A stretch of 64,000 nt of DNA from Polynucleobacter sp. JS-JIR-II-b4 (lineage in GTDB: Bacteria > Pseudomonadota > Gammaproteobacteria > Burkholderiales > Burkholderiaceae). Location of the stretch: positions 434,001 through 498,000 of the forward strand of contig NZ_CP061306.1 of assembly GCF_018687815.1 (NCBI RefSeq). Reading direction: 5' to 3'. Under the pieces are notes generated by a model that saw only the letters and a program-made list of their open reading frames with translations, did not search any database and had not been told where the DNA came from. Shown here one piece after another: positions 9,068-18,602 of this stretch; the stretch's first letter is position 1, and the number at the start of each line of letters is the position of its first letter. A program made the translations under genes and the position numbers.

Positions 9068-9748
9068 ATGTCTCAAGTAAATAAATCAAATCGACCTTAT
9101 GACCTGATTGTGTGGGATTGGGATGGAACCATCATGGATTCCACGCCAACCATCGTGCATTGTATTCAGCAAGCCTGTCGCGATTTAGGATTTAAGGCTC
9201 CTGATGACACGTTAGCCAGTTCAGTAATTGGTTTAGGAATTCAGGATTCATTGCGCAGAGCAGTGCCATGGATAGAGCCGGCCCATTTTCCAAAACTGAC
9301 AGAGCGTTTTCGTTATCACTACTTAGCAAAAGATCATGAGCTTGATTTATTTGTTGGCATTCGAGAGCTCTTAGAAGAGCTGCATGCTAAACAATATTTA
9401 TTGGCTGTTGCCACTGGGAAGTCGCGCGTCGGATTAGATCGCTCGCTCGGGCATCATCAGATCGGCCATCTCTTTCATGAGACTCGTACGGCTGACGAAT
9501 CTTTTTCTAAGCCTCATCCAGCAATGTTGTTGGAGCTATCGGATGTCACCCAGGTGCCGACCCGTCGTATGCTCATGATTGGCGATACGACCCATGACTT
9601 AGATATGGCAGCGAATGCTGGAGTAGATGCGGTAGCGGTAACTTATGGTGCCCACCCGCCCGATACTTTAAAAGCCTCGCCATCATTGGCGCATGTGGAT
9701 GATGTCGCGCAACTTTCTCAATGGCTTAAAAATAACCTGCAACACTAA
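9068..9748 (+). CDS. HAD-superfamily phosphatase (phosphoglycolate phosphatase-like)
   Basis: A 226-residue haloacid-dehalogenase hydrolase. Motif I is WDWDGT with Asp17 as nucleophile and Asp19 as acid/base. The helical cap follows motif I, the motif III lysine is near SKPHP, and motif IV is GDTTHDLDMAANAG. Similar proteins are annotated as phosphoglycolate or pyrophosphate-type phosphatases; the true substrate cannot be told. Position eight bases after rluC and twelve before the S49 peptidase suggests co-transcription. Such a gene next to rluC is common in Burkholderiales. Confidence 0.88.
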   Translation: MSQVNKSNRPYDLIVWDWDGTIMDSTPTIVHCIQQACRDLGFKAPDDTLASSVIGLGIQDSLRRAVPWIEPAHFPKLTERFRYHYLAKDHELDLFVGIRELLEELHAKQYLLAVATGKSRVGLDRSLGHHQIGHLFHETRTADESFSKPHPAMLLELSDVTQVPTRRMLMIGDTTHDLDMAANAGVDAVAVTYGAHPPDTLKASPSLAHVDDVAQLSQWLKNNLQH

Positions 9749-9760
9749 GAAAGTAAAAAG

Positions 9761-10708
9761 ATGGAAAACAACCCAAATCCCAATTGGGAACGTCAAGCTC
9801 TCGAACATCTCTTATTGGAGAATTTAAAAGAGACCCGTAAGGCACGTCGTTGGAAGGCGGTATTGCGAGTACTTACTTTGCTAGTCATTGTTGGTGCACT
9901 ACTTTCAATATTTGACTTTCATCTTCCAGGCAAGGGCATGGGGGTTGAAAAACACACCGCCTTAGTAACTCTTGAGGGGGAAATTTCTTCCAGCTCGATG
10001 GCTAATGCGATGGATATCAATTCATCCCTACTATCTGCATTTGAAAATGAACATAGTGCCGGAGTTGTATTGCGCATCAATAGTCCTGGGGGCTCTCCAG
10101 TTCAAGCCGGCATGATCAATGATGAGATTCACCGCTTACGCAAGCTTTATCCCAAGAAGCCGTTTTATGTCGTAGTTGAAGACATTTGCGCGTCTGGAGG
10201 TTACTACGTTGCAGTAGCTGCAGACCAAATCTTGGTTGATAAAGCCAGTCTGGTGGGTTCGATTGGCGTGATTATGGAAGGCTTTGGTTTTACAGGCCTA
10301 ATGGATAAGTTGGGTGTGACTCGTCGCATGATTACTTCGGGCTCTAATAAAGGCATGATGGATCCGTTTAGCAAAGAAAACCCAAAGCAGGTTGAAATGG
10401 TCAAGACCATGATTGATGAGATTCACCAGCAATTTATTGCGGTTGTGAAAGAGGGTCGTGGCGATCGCTTAAAAGACGTGCCGGATTTATTTTCTGGTCG
10501 CATCTGGAATGGCGAGCAAGCTGTGAAAATTGGCTTGGCCGATGGTTACGGTACTGTCGATACAGTTGCGCGCGATATCTTTAAAGCGCCCGATATTCTG
10601 GACTACACCATGAAAGAGAATTTCGCGGAGCGTGTTGCTAAACGCTTTGGTGCGGAGGCTGGTGCAGCTGCTGGTAAAGCTTTAGTGAAGACACCAGACT
10701 TAAAGTAA
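9761..10708 (+). CDS. sppA: S49-family signal peptide peptidase, short form
   Basis: Membrane-anchored serine protease that degrades signal peptides left in the inner membrane. It has 315 residues, the single-domain (Bacillus-like) form, about half of E. coli SppA. A cytoplasmic basic N-terminus is followed by one membrane helix at about 34-53. The Ser/Lys dyad is probably Ser145 (CASGGYY) and Lys197 (SGSNKG), almost the same spacing as Ser147/Lys199 in B. subtilis SppA. The oxyanion region is RINSPGGSP. It closes the rluC operon and converges with the methylase gene. Confidence 0.9.
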   Translation: MENNPNPNWERQALEHLLLENLKETRKARRWKAVLRVLTLLVIVGALLSIFDFHLPGKGMGVEKHTALVTLEGEISSSSMANAMDINSSLLSAFENEHSAGVVLRINSPGGSPVQAGMINDEIHRLRKLYPKKPFYVVVEDICASGGYYVAVAADQILVDKASLVGSIGVIMEGFGFTGLMDKLGVTRRMITSGSNKGMMDPFSKENPKQVEMVKTMIDEIHQQFIAVVKEGRGDRLKDVPDLFSGRIWNGEQAVKIGLADGYGTVDTVARDIFKAPDILDYTMKENFAERVAKRFGAEAGAAAGKALVKTPDLK

Positions 10709-10726
10709 AAATAAAGTATTGAAAAG

Positions 10727-11497
10727 CTAGGCTAATAGTAGAAATACTGTTGGCCTATTTTGTAGTGAGGCACAAGCAGCTTCATTCGGGTAGCGTTTGC
10801 GCCAATCCGCAATCGAAAGGGTGACAATCATTTCTGATGGCAGACTAAGATCCACTCCAAGACAGAGCAGGCTTTGTGGCGCTAACGAATTGATACAAGC
10901 CATGAGCATGGCAGTATTTCGATAGGGCGTCTCAATCCAAATTTGAGTTTGTTGTAATTTACGAGACTCAATTTCGAGTTGCTTAAGTTTGGCAGTGCGC
11001 TCATGGGTGTCATGAGGCAAGTACCCCTGAAATGCAAAACGCTGACCATTGAGTCCACTTGCCATTAGGCCTAACAAGATCGAGCTCGGTCCAACGAGTG
11101 GCTTCACTTGGGCGCCTAGTTTGTGAGCTGCCAGCACCAACTCAGCGCCAGGATCCGCAACGCCTGGGACTCCTGCTTCAGACATCAAGCCCATATCATT
11201 TCCAGCAAGCAAAGGTTTGAGTAAATCAGCCGGTTTGACAGCATCGCCATACTTTGCATTGCGTGCAGCACCACGCCATTCACTCATTTGCATTTCTTGA
11301 ATAGTGCATGCCAATGGAGAAGCAGAATCGATTGCTTTTAATAGTGCGCGCGCTGTTTTGGCGTCTTCCACAATCCAGTGCTTTAGCTTGGCTGTTTGCG
11401 CAATCGTTTCGGATGGAAGAACCCAAGGCAATTGCTCAGCGCGACCATCATCACCGAGAGTGTTTGGAACTAAATAAAGAGTACCGAGTTTGCTCAT
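10727..11497 (-). CDS. SAM-dependent methyltransferase, RsmI-like tetrapyrrole-methylase fold
   Basis: A 256-residue member of the tetrapyrrole-methylase superfamily related to RsmI, which 2'-O-methylates C1402 of 16S rRNA. The N-terminal LYLVPNTLGD and the SAM-binding EAGVPGVADPG (107-117) are clear. It is shorter than RsmI (about 280) and its N-terminus differs from the RsmI LYVVATPIGN pattern, so it is probably a paralogue with a related but unproven RNA substrate. It is convergent with sppA and followed on the same strand, upstream, by the maf gene. Confidence 0.8.
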   Translation of the reverse strand: MSKLGTLYLVPNTLGDDGRAEQLPWVLPSETIAQTAKLKHWIVEDAKTARALLKAIDSASPLACTIQEMQMSEWRGAARNAKYGDAVKPADLLKPLLAGNDMGLMSEAGVPGVADPGAELVLAAHKLGAQVKPLVGPSSILLGLMASGLNGQRFAFQGYLPHDTHERTAKLKQLEIESRKLQQTQIWIETPYRNTAMLMACINSLAPQSLLCLGVDLSLPSEMIVTLSIADWRKRYPNEAACASLQNRPTVFLLLA

Positions 11498-11538
11498 GAA
11501 TTATTTTTTTCTAATGATGCTAGTTATTAATTTTCGTT

Positions 11539-12147
11539 TTATGTTTTTGCTGGAATTACAAACCCAGCATCGCGCAGTAAGCCGGCTAATGCAATGAGTG
11601 GTAAGCCAATTAAAGCGGTTGGGTCATTACTCTGGATGGACTCTAGTAGGCTAATACCAAGGCCTTCAGACTTAGCGCTGCCGGCACAGTCATAAGGCTC
11701 TTCGGCAAGTAAATAGGCCTCTAATGCGCTGTCTGGAAGTTTGCGAAAGGTGACTTCAGTGGGAACGCATAAAGTGGTTTGGGTGTCACCCTTCATCAAG
11801 CACAGTGCCGTTTGAAAAGTCACTATTTGACCGCGCATCAGTTGTAGTTGCACTAATGCCCTTTCAAAATTACCTGGCTTACCAATCGCTGCACCACAAA
11901 GATCGGCAACTTGATCAGAGCCAATGACCCAAGCATCAGGATGTTGTTTGGCAACTGCAGCTGCTTTGGCTTGAGCAAGTCGAAGCGCTAAAGCAAGAGT
12001 GCTCTCGCCGGTGAGTGGGGTTTCATCTACCTTTGGTGAGATGACTTCAAAGGGGATGCGTAGGCGCTCTAAAAGTTCACGGCGGTATACCGAAGTGGAT
12101 GCCAAGATGAGTCTTGGATTTTGAGGTGTATTTGTGGAGGTACTCAT
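11539..12147 (-). CDS. maf: Maf/YceF-type nucleotide pyrophosphatase
   Basis: House-cleaning enzyme that hydrolyses modified nucleoside triphosphates; the YceF subgroup acts on 7-methyl-GTP. With the start at ATG 12147 it has 202 residues. Motifs are LASTSVYRRELL (15-26), the metal/substrate region VDETP (40-44) and GSDQ with Asp78. A longer frame from 12204 would overlap the divergent yceD start at 12190, so the shorter start is preferred. The yceF-yceD-rpmF-plsX-fabH order is the same as in E. coli. Confidence 0.9.
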   Translation of the reverse strand: MSTSTNTPQNPRLILASTSVYRRELLERLRIPFEVISPKVDETPLTGESTLALALRLAQAKAAAVAKQHPDAWVIGSDQVADLCGAAIGKPGNFERALVQLQLMRGQIVTFQTALCLMKGDTQTTLCVPTEVTFRKLPDSALEAYLLAEEPYDCAGSAKSEGLGISLLESIQSNDPTALIGLPLIALAGLLRDAGFVIPAKT

Positions 12148-12189
12148 TTTTGCTGTGCTTTCTAAGGCGCCTTCATTTAGACTGATGCC

Positions 12190-12765
12190 ATGAATCGTAA
12201 TCAAGTTTTACCTCAAGTCGAACTATCTTCCGAGCCTAGCGCCTTAAAGAGGGTAGATTTTTGTGCCCCCCAATCTTATGCGGGGTCTGGTTTTTTAAGC
12301 ATGTCAGATATGCCAAGGGTGGCCGAGGAGGCTTCAACCGTTAACCCAGCCGATGGCTTTAATTGGTCTGTGAGAACCTATTTTGAGGATTCCCCAGGTA
12401 GTGAGCCTCATCAAATCCTCGAATTGGGTCTAAAGGGTCGTTTGCACCTGGTATGCCAACGCTGTTTACAAGATTGCGCGGTAGATTTGGATGAAAAACG
12501 CCGATTTATTCTGGTTTTGACGGATTTTGAGGCTGATGAATACCCTGTTGAGGATGAGGAGCAAGAGCCCCTGGTCGTAAATCAGCATTTCAACCTCTTA
12601 GAAACCATTGAGGATGAGGTTCTATTGTCTTTACCCCTGATTCCAAAGCATCCAGATGGGTTTTGTGAACCCCATGCATCTACCTTTGGGGATGGCGGTG
12701 ATGAGGAGCCATCAAATGAGCGGGAAAATCCCTTTAACGTATTGAAAAATATGAAGAAAAACTGA
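12190..12765 (+). CDS. yceD: DUF177 protein YceD (23S rRNA accumulation factor)
   Basis: A 191-residue DUF177 protein. In E. coli, YceD is linked to 23S rRNA accumulation, and the family nearly always precedes rpmF. The conserved C89QRC92 motif is followed by an acidic region. The C-terminus is Asp/Glu-rich and ends in a short basic stretch. Only 42 bases separate its start from the divergent maf start. The identification rests on the Cys motif, length and the rpmF neighbourhood. Confidence 0.88.
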   Translation: MNRNQVLPQVELSSEPSALKRVDFCAPQSYAGSGFLSMSDMPRVAEEASTVNPADGFNWSVRTYFEDSPGSEPHQILELGLKGRLHLVCQRCLQDCAVDLDEKRRFILVLTDFEADEYPVEDEEQEPLVVNQHFNLLETIEDEVLLSLPLIPKHPDGFCEPHASTFGDGGDEEPSNERENPFNVLKNMKKN

Positions 12766-12841
12766 AATTAGGGGTCTGATTTCAGTTGTTGTTTTATGTA
12801 TCTTCTGTCAATAAATCAAGCATTTAGGTGCATTTCCATGC

Positions 12842-12870
12842 TAGAATATTGCCTTGCTTAGGAGTTCAAT
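12842..12870 (+). promoter_or_regulatory. Candidate extended -10 promoter and RBS for rpmF
   Basis: TGCTAGAAT (-10 at 12842-12847, with the TG extension just before) stands 24 bases before the rpmF start, and GGAG at 12861-12864 is the ribosome site. No good -35 is visible. Transcription could equally arrive from yceD. Confidence 0.35.
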
Positions 12871-13050
12871 ATGGCCGTTCAACAAAACAAAAAATCACCT
12901 TCCAAACGTGGCATGCACCGTGCGCACGACTTCTTGACCGCACCTGCTACGGCTGTTGAAGCCACAACTGGTGAGGCTCATTTGCGCCACCACATTTCAC
13001 CTAACGGCTACTATCGTGGTCGTAAAGTTGTTAAAACTAAAAACGACTAA
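12871..13050 (+). CDS. rpmF: 50S ribosomal protein L32
   Basis: A 59-residue ribosomal protein of the large subunit. The start ATG 12871 has GGAG six bases upstream. The N-terminus [20 protein letters not shown] is the classic L32 signature, and the C-terminus [10 protein letters not shown] is also typical. The zinc-binding cysteines of some L32 proteins are absent, as in most proteobacteria. It sits between yceD and plsX, the conserved arrangement that ties ribosome synthesis to membrane lipid synthesis. Confidence 0.97.
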   Translation: MAVQQNKKSPSKRGMHRAHDFLTAPATAVEATTGEAHLRHHISPNGYYRGRKVVKTKND

Positions 13051-13071
13051 TTTTTTAGTCTAAACAGATAG

Positions 13072-13100
13072 AAGCGGCTCCAGTAAAAGCCGCTTTTTTC
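13072..13100 (+). terminator. Terminator or attenuator between rpmF and plsX
   Basis: AAGCGGCT/AGCCGCTT arms (13072-13079 and 13088-13095) followed by a run of six T. It lies only 34 bases before the plsX ATG, so some read-through or a promoter within the short gap is needed for the fatty-acid genes. Confidence 0.75.
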
Positions 13101-13133
13101 TTGGATAAATCACTTGCAGCAATCAATGAGCTT

Positions 13134-14147
13134 ATGAGCGTTACTCTTGCTATTGATGCCATGGGCGGAGATCATGGAGTCGTCGTGACGGTTCCGGCTG
13201 CCTGCGATTTTTTAGAAAAACATGCTGATGTGAAGATCACCCTTGTTGGTGATTCTGATTTAATCAAGCAAGCATTGAGTAAATCTCCCAAAGCTCCGAT
13301 GGAGCGAATTCAAATTATTCCCGCTAGTGAAGTTGTCTTGATGGATGATCCCATTGAGATTGCTTTGCGTCGTAAAAAAGATTCATCTATGCGTGTTGCT
13401 ATTGAGCAGGTTAAAGAAGGCGCTGCTGATGCTGTAGTTTCTTCTGGCAATACTGGCGCACTCATGGCGATCTCTCGCTATATTCTCAAAACGCTTGATG
13501 GCGTTGATCGCCCTGCGATTGCTACCGCCATACCCAATGAATTAGGGCGCGGGACAACTATGCTAGACCTCGGTGCAAATGCCGACTGCGAGCCAATGCA
13601 CTTAGTTCAGTTTGCCCAAATGGCAAACGTGATGGTGCAAGTGGTTGATGGCAAGGAAAACCCTTCAATTGGCCTTCTCAATATTGGTGAGGAAGTGATT
13701 AAAGGTAATGAGGTTGTTAAGCAAACCAGCGAGTTACTTCGCCAAACCTCTTTAAACTTTTACGGCAACGTAGAAGGTAATGATATTTTTAAGGGCACTA
13801 CGGATATCGTGGTGTGCGATGGTTTTGTTGGCAACGTCGTTCTGAAAGCCAGTGAAGGTTTAGCAAAAATGATGAGTGGTTTGATTCGTCAAGAATTTAA
13901 TCGCTCATGGCTTACCAAGTTGATGGCGATCTGTGCAATGGTGCCGTTGCTAAGAGTTCGTAAGCGGGTTGATCATCGTCGTTATAACGGTGCAGTATTG
14001 TTGGGTTTACGTGGTTGTGTAATTAAGAGTCATGGTTCTGCTGATCGCTTTGCTTTTGGCTTTGCCTTGGATCGCGCCTATGAGGCAGCTAAGAACCGCA
14101 TGGTAGAGCGCATTGCTGCAGCCTTTGTGGTGGAGACAAAAGTATGA
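13134..14147 (+). CDS. plsX: Phosphate acyltransferase PlsX
   Basis: Makes acyl-phosphate from acyl-ACP at the start of phospholipid synthesis, for use by PlsY. It has 337 residues from ATG 13134. The N-terminal [11 protein letters not shown] is the family hallmark, and SSGNTGALM and [12 protein letters not shown] are further conserved blocks. An in-frame TTG at 13101 would add 11 residues lying on the terminator hairpin, so it was rejected. The stop overlaps the fabH start by four bases. Confidence 0.96.
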   Translation: MSVTLAIDAMGGDHGVVVTVPAACDFLEKHADVKITLVGDSDLIKQALSKSPKAPMERIQIIPASEVVLMDDPIEIALRRKKDSSMRVAIEQVKEGAADAVVSSGNTGALMAISRYILKTLDGVDRPAIATAIPNELGRGTTMLDLGANADCEPMHLVQFAQMANVMVQVVDGKENPSIGLLNIGEEVIKGNEVVKQTSELLRQTSLNFYGNVEGNDIFKGTTDIVVCDGFVGNVVLKASEGLAKMMSGLIRQEFNRSWLTKLMAICAMVPLLRVRKRVDHRRYNGAVLLGLRGCVIKSHGSADRFAFGFALDRAYEAAKNRMVERIAAAFVVETKV

Positions 14148-15130
14148 GTATTTTTGCAAGAGTAGCGGGTACCGGAAGTTATCTTCCTGAGTTGCGCTTA
14201 ACTAATCAAGACTTAGTGGAGCGTCTGGCTAAAACTGGCCTGGAGACCAGTGATGAGTGGATTAAAACGCGTAGCGGTATTTCTGCGCGCCACTTTGCTG
14301 CTGAGAACGAATTAACTAGTGATCTAGCAGTGAAGGCTGCACAAGCTGCTTTAACTAGCGCCGGTATTACCTCTGAAGATTTGGACCTCATCATTTTGGC
14401 CACTTCTACCCCAGATCATTTGGGCGGCTTTCCAAGTACTGCTTGCGTAGTACAAGACAAATTAGGCGCGCACACTGCTTGTGCGGCTTTTGATGTGCAA
14501 GCAGTGTGCGCTGGCTTTACTTATGCACTTGCCATTGCAGATGCATTTATTCGTTCTGGTTCATACAAAAAAGTATTGGTCATCGGTGCAGAAACATTCT
14601 CCCGTATTCTGAATTTCCAAGACCGTGGCACTTGTGTCTTGTTTGGCGATGGTGCTGGAGCTGTTGTGCTGGAGGCTTCTCAAGAGGCGGGCATTCTCTC
14701 TACTGCATTACATGCTGATGGTAGTCAACGCGATATTTTGTGTGTTCCTGGGCGTGCTGGTAATGGCGAAGTGCATGGTTCCCCATTTATGACCATGGAT
14801 GGTCCAGCTGTCTTTAAGCTTGCTGTGAAGGTTTTAGAACAAGTAGCTCACGAGGCACTCGAAAAAGCAAACCTCAAGGCTGAGCAAATCGACTGGCTAG
14901 TACCGCATCAAGCCAATATTCGCATTATGGAAGGCACGGCTAAGAAGATGGGTATGTCCATGGATAAAGTCATTGTTACTGTGCATGAGCATGGCAATAC
15001 TTCGGCTGCATCCATTCCGTTGGCATTAGATGCTGGCGTGCGCTCTGGGCAGATTCAGCGTGGACAACATCTCTTGCTAGAGGGTGTTGGCGGCGGGTTC
15101 GCTTGGGGTGCGGTCACTATAAAGTATTAA
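14144..15130 (+). CDS. fabH: Beta-ketoacyl-ACP synthase III FabH
   Basis: Starts fatty-acid synthesis by condensing acetyl-CoA with malonyl-ACP; 328 residues. The catalytic triad is Cys122 (AVCAGFTYA), His255 (PHQANIR) and Asn285 (HGNTSAAS). Translation is coupled to plsX through the ATGA overlap. Eighty-two bases of AT-rich DNA follow before fabD. It belongs to the fabH-fabD-fabG-acpP-fabF cluster, where all the core elongation enzymes except the dehydratase and enoyl reductase are encoded together. Confidence 0.97.
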   Translation: MSIFARVAGTGSYLPELRLTNQDLVERLAKTGLETSDEWIKTRSGISARHFAAENELTSDLAVKAAQAALTSAGITSEDLDLIILATSTPDHLGGFPSTACVVQDKLGAHTACAAFDVQAVCAGFTYALAIADAFIRSGSYKKVLVIGAETFSRILNFQDRGTCVLFGDGAGAVVLEASQEAGILSTALHADGSQRDILCVPGRAGNGEVHGSPFMTMDGPAVFKLAVKVLEQVAHEALEKANLKAEQIDWLVPHQANIRIMEGTAKKMGMSMDKVIVTVHEHGNTSAASIPLALDAGVRSGQIQRGQHLLLEGVGGGFAWGAVTIKY

Positions 15131-15212
15131 CGACGGGTAGAAATACGCCTCACAAAATCGATTCACTATTTCTATTCATTTCTTTAATTATTTAAATTAG
15201 CGAATTAATCAC

Positions 15213-16148
15213 ATGACATTTGCATTTGTATTTCCAGGTCAAGGCTCTCAATCCGTTGGCATGCTCAATTCCATTTCTGAGCGCCCGGAAGTGCGTGCAA
15301 CATTGCAAGAGGCTTCTGAGGCATTAGGTGAGGACGTTGCAAAGCTGATTTCTGAAGGCCCTGCAGAGGCGCTGTCATTAACCACGAATACTCAGCCTGT
15401 GATGTTGACTGCGGGCGTTGCCTTTTATCGAGCCTGGTTGGCAGCAGGTGGATCTGCGCCCAAGGTAATGGCAGGTCATAGCCTTGGTGAGTACTCTGCC
15501 TTGGTTGCGTCTGGCGTTATTTCTTTTAAAGATGCTGTTCCATTGGTGCGCTTTCGTGCTGAAGCAATGCAAACTGCTGTACCGGTAGGTACAGGCGGTA
15601 TGGCTGCGATTCTCGGCTTGGATGATGCAATCGTGATTCAGGTTTGTGCTGAAGCAAGCGCTGCTTCTGGCGGTGTTGTTGAGGCCGTCAACTTCAATGC
15701 CCCTGGTCAAGTAGTGATTGCTGGTGCAAGTGATGCCGTTACTAAAGCATGTGAATTATTGAAGGCTGCTGGCGCTAAGCGTGCCTTGCCGTTGCCAGTA
15801 TCTGCACCATTCCATTCTTCTTTACTGCAACCAGCCTCTGAAAAACTCAAAGGCTACTTAGCCAATATTGAATTTAAAGCGCCAACCATTTCCGTTATCA
15901 ATAATGTGGATGTTGAGGTATTGAATGACCCTGCAGCTATTAAAGATGCCTTAGTGCGTCAAGCTGCCAAGCCTGTTCGTTGGCAGGAAACCATTCAGGC
16001 TATCGCTTCTCAAGGTATTACTCAGGTAGTGGAGTGTGGTCCTGGCAAAGTATTAGCAGGCCTTACCAAGCGTATTAACGATCAAGTGACTGGTGTACCA
16101 GTATTTGACGAAGCTAGCTTGAATGAAGTTCTAGCAAGCCTGAAATAA
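15213..16148 (+). CDS. fabD: Malonyl-CoA:ACP transacylase FabD
   Basis: Moves malonyl groups from CoA to acyl carrier protein; 311 residues. The N-terminal FPGQGSQ gives the oxyanion-hole Gln. The nucleophile elbow GHSLGEYSAL has Ser90 and the partner is His201 (SAPFHSS). All are in the usual places, and length is standard. The gene is 50 bases upstream of fabG. Confidence 0.97.
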   Translation: MTFAFVFPGQGSQSVGMLNSISERPEVRATLQEASEALGEDVAKLISEGPAEALSLTTNTQPVMLTAGVAFYRAWLAAGGSAPKVMAGHSLGEYSALVASGVISFKDAVPLVRFRAEAMQTAVPVGTGGMAAILGLDDAIVIQVCAEASAASGGVVEAVNFNAPGQVVIAGASDAVTKACELLKAAGAKRALPLPVSAPFHSSLLQPASEKLKGYLANIEFKAPTISVINNVDVEVLNDPAAIKDALVRQAAKPVRWQETIQAIASQGITQVVECGPGKVLAGLTKRINDQVTGVPVFDEASLNEVLASLK

Positions 16149-16198
16149 AATCCAGATTAAATAAAATTAAGAAGTACTCAAAACAGCGGAAGACAAAT

Positions 16199-16942
16199 AT
16201 GAATCTCGACTTAAGCGGACAAATTGCTTTAGTAACTGGCGCCTCACGCGGTATTGGTCAGGCAATCGCGGATGAGCTAGTTAAGTGTGGCGCCAAGGTA
16301 ATTGGAACGGCTACATCCGAGAGTGGAGCTAAAGCGATTGATGAGCGTTTAAAAGCTTCAGGCGGTGCTGGCAAAGTATTGAATGTGACTGCCCCAAATG
16401 CTTGTGAAGAAATTATTGATCTGATCGTCAAAGAGTATGGCGGCATCAATATCTTGGTGAATAACGCTGGCATCACTCGTGACAATTTAGCAATGCGCAT
16501 GAAGTCTGAAGAGTGGACTGATGTGATTGATACCAACCTGAGTTCAGTCTTCCGTCTTTCTCAAGCAGTGATGCGTCCCATGATGAAGGCTCGTGGTGGC
16601 CGCATTATTAATATCACTTCAATTGTCGGCCATATGGGTAATCCTGGTCAGGCAAATTACGCTGCTGCAAAGGCGGGGGTTTCAGGTATGACTCGTGCTT
16701 TAGCCCGTGAGATCGGTAGCCGTAATATCACTGTGAATTGCGTAGCTCCTGGATTTATTGATACTGATATGACCCGTGCCTTGAGCGAAGAACAGCAAAA
16801 TGCCCTAAAAGTGAACATTCCTTTGGCGCGTTTGGGTAGTCCTGAGGATGTCGCCCAAGCGGTGGCCTTTTTGGCCTCTCCAGCTGCTGGTTATATTACG
16901 GGTAATACCCTCCACGTCAATGGCGGACTCTATTTAGCCTAA
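16199..16942 (+). CDS. fabG: 3-oxoacyl-ACP reductase FabG
   Basis: NADPH-dependent short-chain dehydrogenase that reduces beta-ketoacyl-ACP; 247 residues. The cofactor motif TGASRGIG is at 13-20 and NNAG at 88-91. The catalytic residues are Ser141, Tyr154 and Lys158 (YAAAK). The C-terminus GNTLHVNGGLYLA is typical FabG. Position between fabD and acpP separates it from other short-chain dehydrogenases. Confidence 0.97.
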   Translation: MNLDLSGQIALVTGASRGIGQAIADELVKCGAKVIGTATSESGAKAIDERLKASGGAGKVLNVTAPNACEEIIDLIVKEYGGINILVNNAGITRDNLAMRMKSEEWTDVIDTNLSSVFRLSQAVMRPMMKARGGRIINITSIVGHMGNPGQANYAAAKAGVSGMTRALAREIGSRNITVNCVAPGFIDTDMTRALSEEQQNALKVNIPLARLGSPEDVAQAVAFLASPAAGYITGNTLHVNGGLYLA

Positions 16943-17043
16943 CGGCAAAGCCAGGATTTGGTCATTTTTAGGCGAATTTGCTAATTCGGTCCGCCAAACT
17001 GATAAAATCCTCTCATCGTTTTTTACAACCCCTGGGGAAATTA

Positions 17044-17283
17044 ATGGACAACATCGAACAACGCGTTAAGAAAATCGTCGCCGAGCAATTGGGCGTCGCT
17101 GAAGGAGACATCAAGAATGAATCTTCTTTTGTGAACGACTTGGGCGCTGACTCTCTTGACACTGTTGAGCTGGTTATGGCTTTGGAAGATGAATTCGGCA
17201 TCGAAATTCCTGATGAGGAAGCTGAAAAGATCACCACAGTTCAGCTCGCGATCGACTTCGCTACATCAAAAGCTCAGGGTTAA
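17044..17283 (+). CDS. acpP: Acyl carrier protein
   Basis: Carries growing acyl chains on a 4'-phosphopantetheine arm added by AcpS, whose gene is at 26060. It has 79 residues from ATG 17044 with GGGGAAATTA upstream. The attachment residue is Ser37 in GADSLD, and helix II/III acidic residues are as expected. A longer in-frame open region upstream (from 16978) overlaps the leader and was rejected because acyl carrier proteins begin at MDNIE-type sequences. The gap from fabG is 101 bases and could hold its own promoter. Confidence 0.97.
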   Translation: MDNIEQRVKKIVAEQLGVAEGDIKNESSFVNDLGADSLDTVELVMALEDEFGIEIPDEEAEKITTVQLAIDFATSKAQG

Positions 17284-17304
17284 TTCCCTAGCCTAGGTAT
17301 TACT

Positions 17305-18552
17305 GTGTCAGCATCAAATGGCCGACGCCGGGTAGTAGTTACCGGCCTTGGTCTTATCTCACCTGTTGGTAATTCGGTTGATGTAGCTTGGTCTAATTTG
17401 CTTGCGGGCAAATCAGGTATTGCTACCATCACCAAGTTTGACCACACTCCGCTTAGCGTTCATTTCGCTGGAGAGGTGAAAGATTTCAATGTCGAGGAAT
17501 ATGTTTCTGCCAAAGAGGCGCGCCATATGGATACCTTTATCCATTACGGCATTGCCGCTGGTACGCAAGCCATTCGCGACAGTGGTTTAGAGATTACCGA
17601 ACAAAACGCTGAGCGCATTGGCGTCATGGTTGGCTCCGGTATCGGTGGCTTGCCAATGATTGAGGCAACGGGTGCTGAGTTGTTGGCTCGCGGCCCCCGT
17701 CGTATTTCACCGTTCTTTGTTCCAGGCTCCATCATCAATATGATTTCTGGGCACCTCAGTATTTTGTTTGGCCTTAAAGGTCCAAACGTTGCTGCGGTAA
17801 CTGCGTGTACTACTGGATTGCACAGCATCGGTTTAGCTGCTCGCTTAATTCAGTATGGCGACGCGGATGTGATGGTTGCTGGTGGTGCTGAATCAACTAT
17901 CTCTGCATTAGGCGTTGGCGGCTTTGCTTCTGCAAGAGCGCTTTCTACCCGCAACGATGATCCTGCTACTGCGTCACGCCCTTGGGATAAAGACCGCGAT
18001 GGTTTTGTTCTGGGTGAGGGCGCAGGTGTTGTTGTGATTGAAGAGTATGAGCACGCTAAAGCTCGCGGAGCAAAAATCTATTGCGAATTACTGGGCTTTG
18101 GTATGAGTGGTGATGCTTATCATATGACTGCACCAAATATGGATGGCCCCCGTCGTTGCATGGTGAATGCAATGCGTGATGCCAAACTCAATCCAGATCA
18201 AATTCAGTATTTAAATGCTCACGGAACTTCTACGCCTTTGGGCGACAAGAATGAAACCGAAGCGATTAAAGCGGCTTTGGGCGATCATGCCAAAAAGGCT
18301 TTAATAAACTCTACCAAGTCGATGACTGGCCACCTTTTGGGCGGCGCCGGTGGCTTGGAGTCTGTTTTCACGATTTTGGCCCTTCATAACCAAAAATCAC
18401 CACCTACTATCAATATCTTCAATCAAGATCCTGAGTGCGACCTGGACTACTGCGCCAATACCGCTAGGGATGTGAAGATTGACCATGCAGTCAAAAACAA
18501 TTTTGGCTTTGGGGGTACTAACGGTACCTTGATTTTTGGCAAACTGACCTAA
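17305..18552 (+). CDS. fabF: Beta-ketoacyl-ACP synthase II FabF
   Basis: Elongating condensing enzyme; 415 residues. It begins with GTG at 17305, as no nearer ATG would keep the N-terminal RRVVVTGLG strand. The catalytic residues are Cys168 (TACTTG), His306 (NAHGTST) and His343 (TGHLLG). It ends 50 bases before the mucD gene. In many betaproteobacteria rpoE, rseA and rseB lie in this gap, and here they are absent. Confidence 0.96.
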   Translation: MSASNGRRRVVVTGLGLISPVGNSVDVAWSNLLAGKSGIATITKFDHTPLSVHFAGEVKDFNVEEYVSAKEARHMDTFIHYGIAAGTQAIRDSGLEITEQNAERIGVMVGSGIGGLPMIEATGAELLARGPRRISPFFVPGSIINMISGHLSILFGLKGPNVAAVTACTTGLHSIGLAARLIQYGDADVMVAGGAESTISALGVGGFASARALSTRNDDPATASRPWDKDRDGFVLGEGAGVVVIEEYEHAKARGAKIYCELLGFGMSGDAYHMTAPNMDGPRRCMVNAMRDAKLNPDQIQYLNAHGTSTPLGDKNETEAIKAALGDHAKKALINSTKSMTGHLLGGAGGLESVFTILALHNQKSPPTINIFNQDPECDLDYCANTARDVKIDHAVKNNFGFGGTNGTLIFGKLT

Positions 18553-18602
18553 TATTCTTAATATCTTCTTTGTTGGTTTTCACCAAGTAGGTCTATAGCA
18601 TT

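Noticed and set aside
16978..17043. A 22-codon upstream extension of acyl carrier protein.
   Set aside because: Acyl carrier proteins start at the MDNIE-type residue, the extension falls in the likely promoter and leader, and the ribosome site fits ATG 17044.
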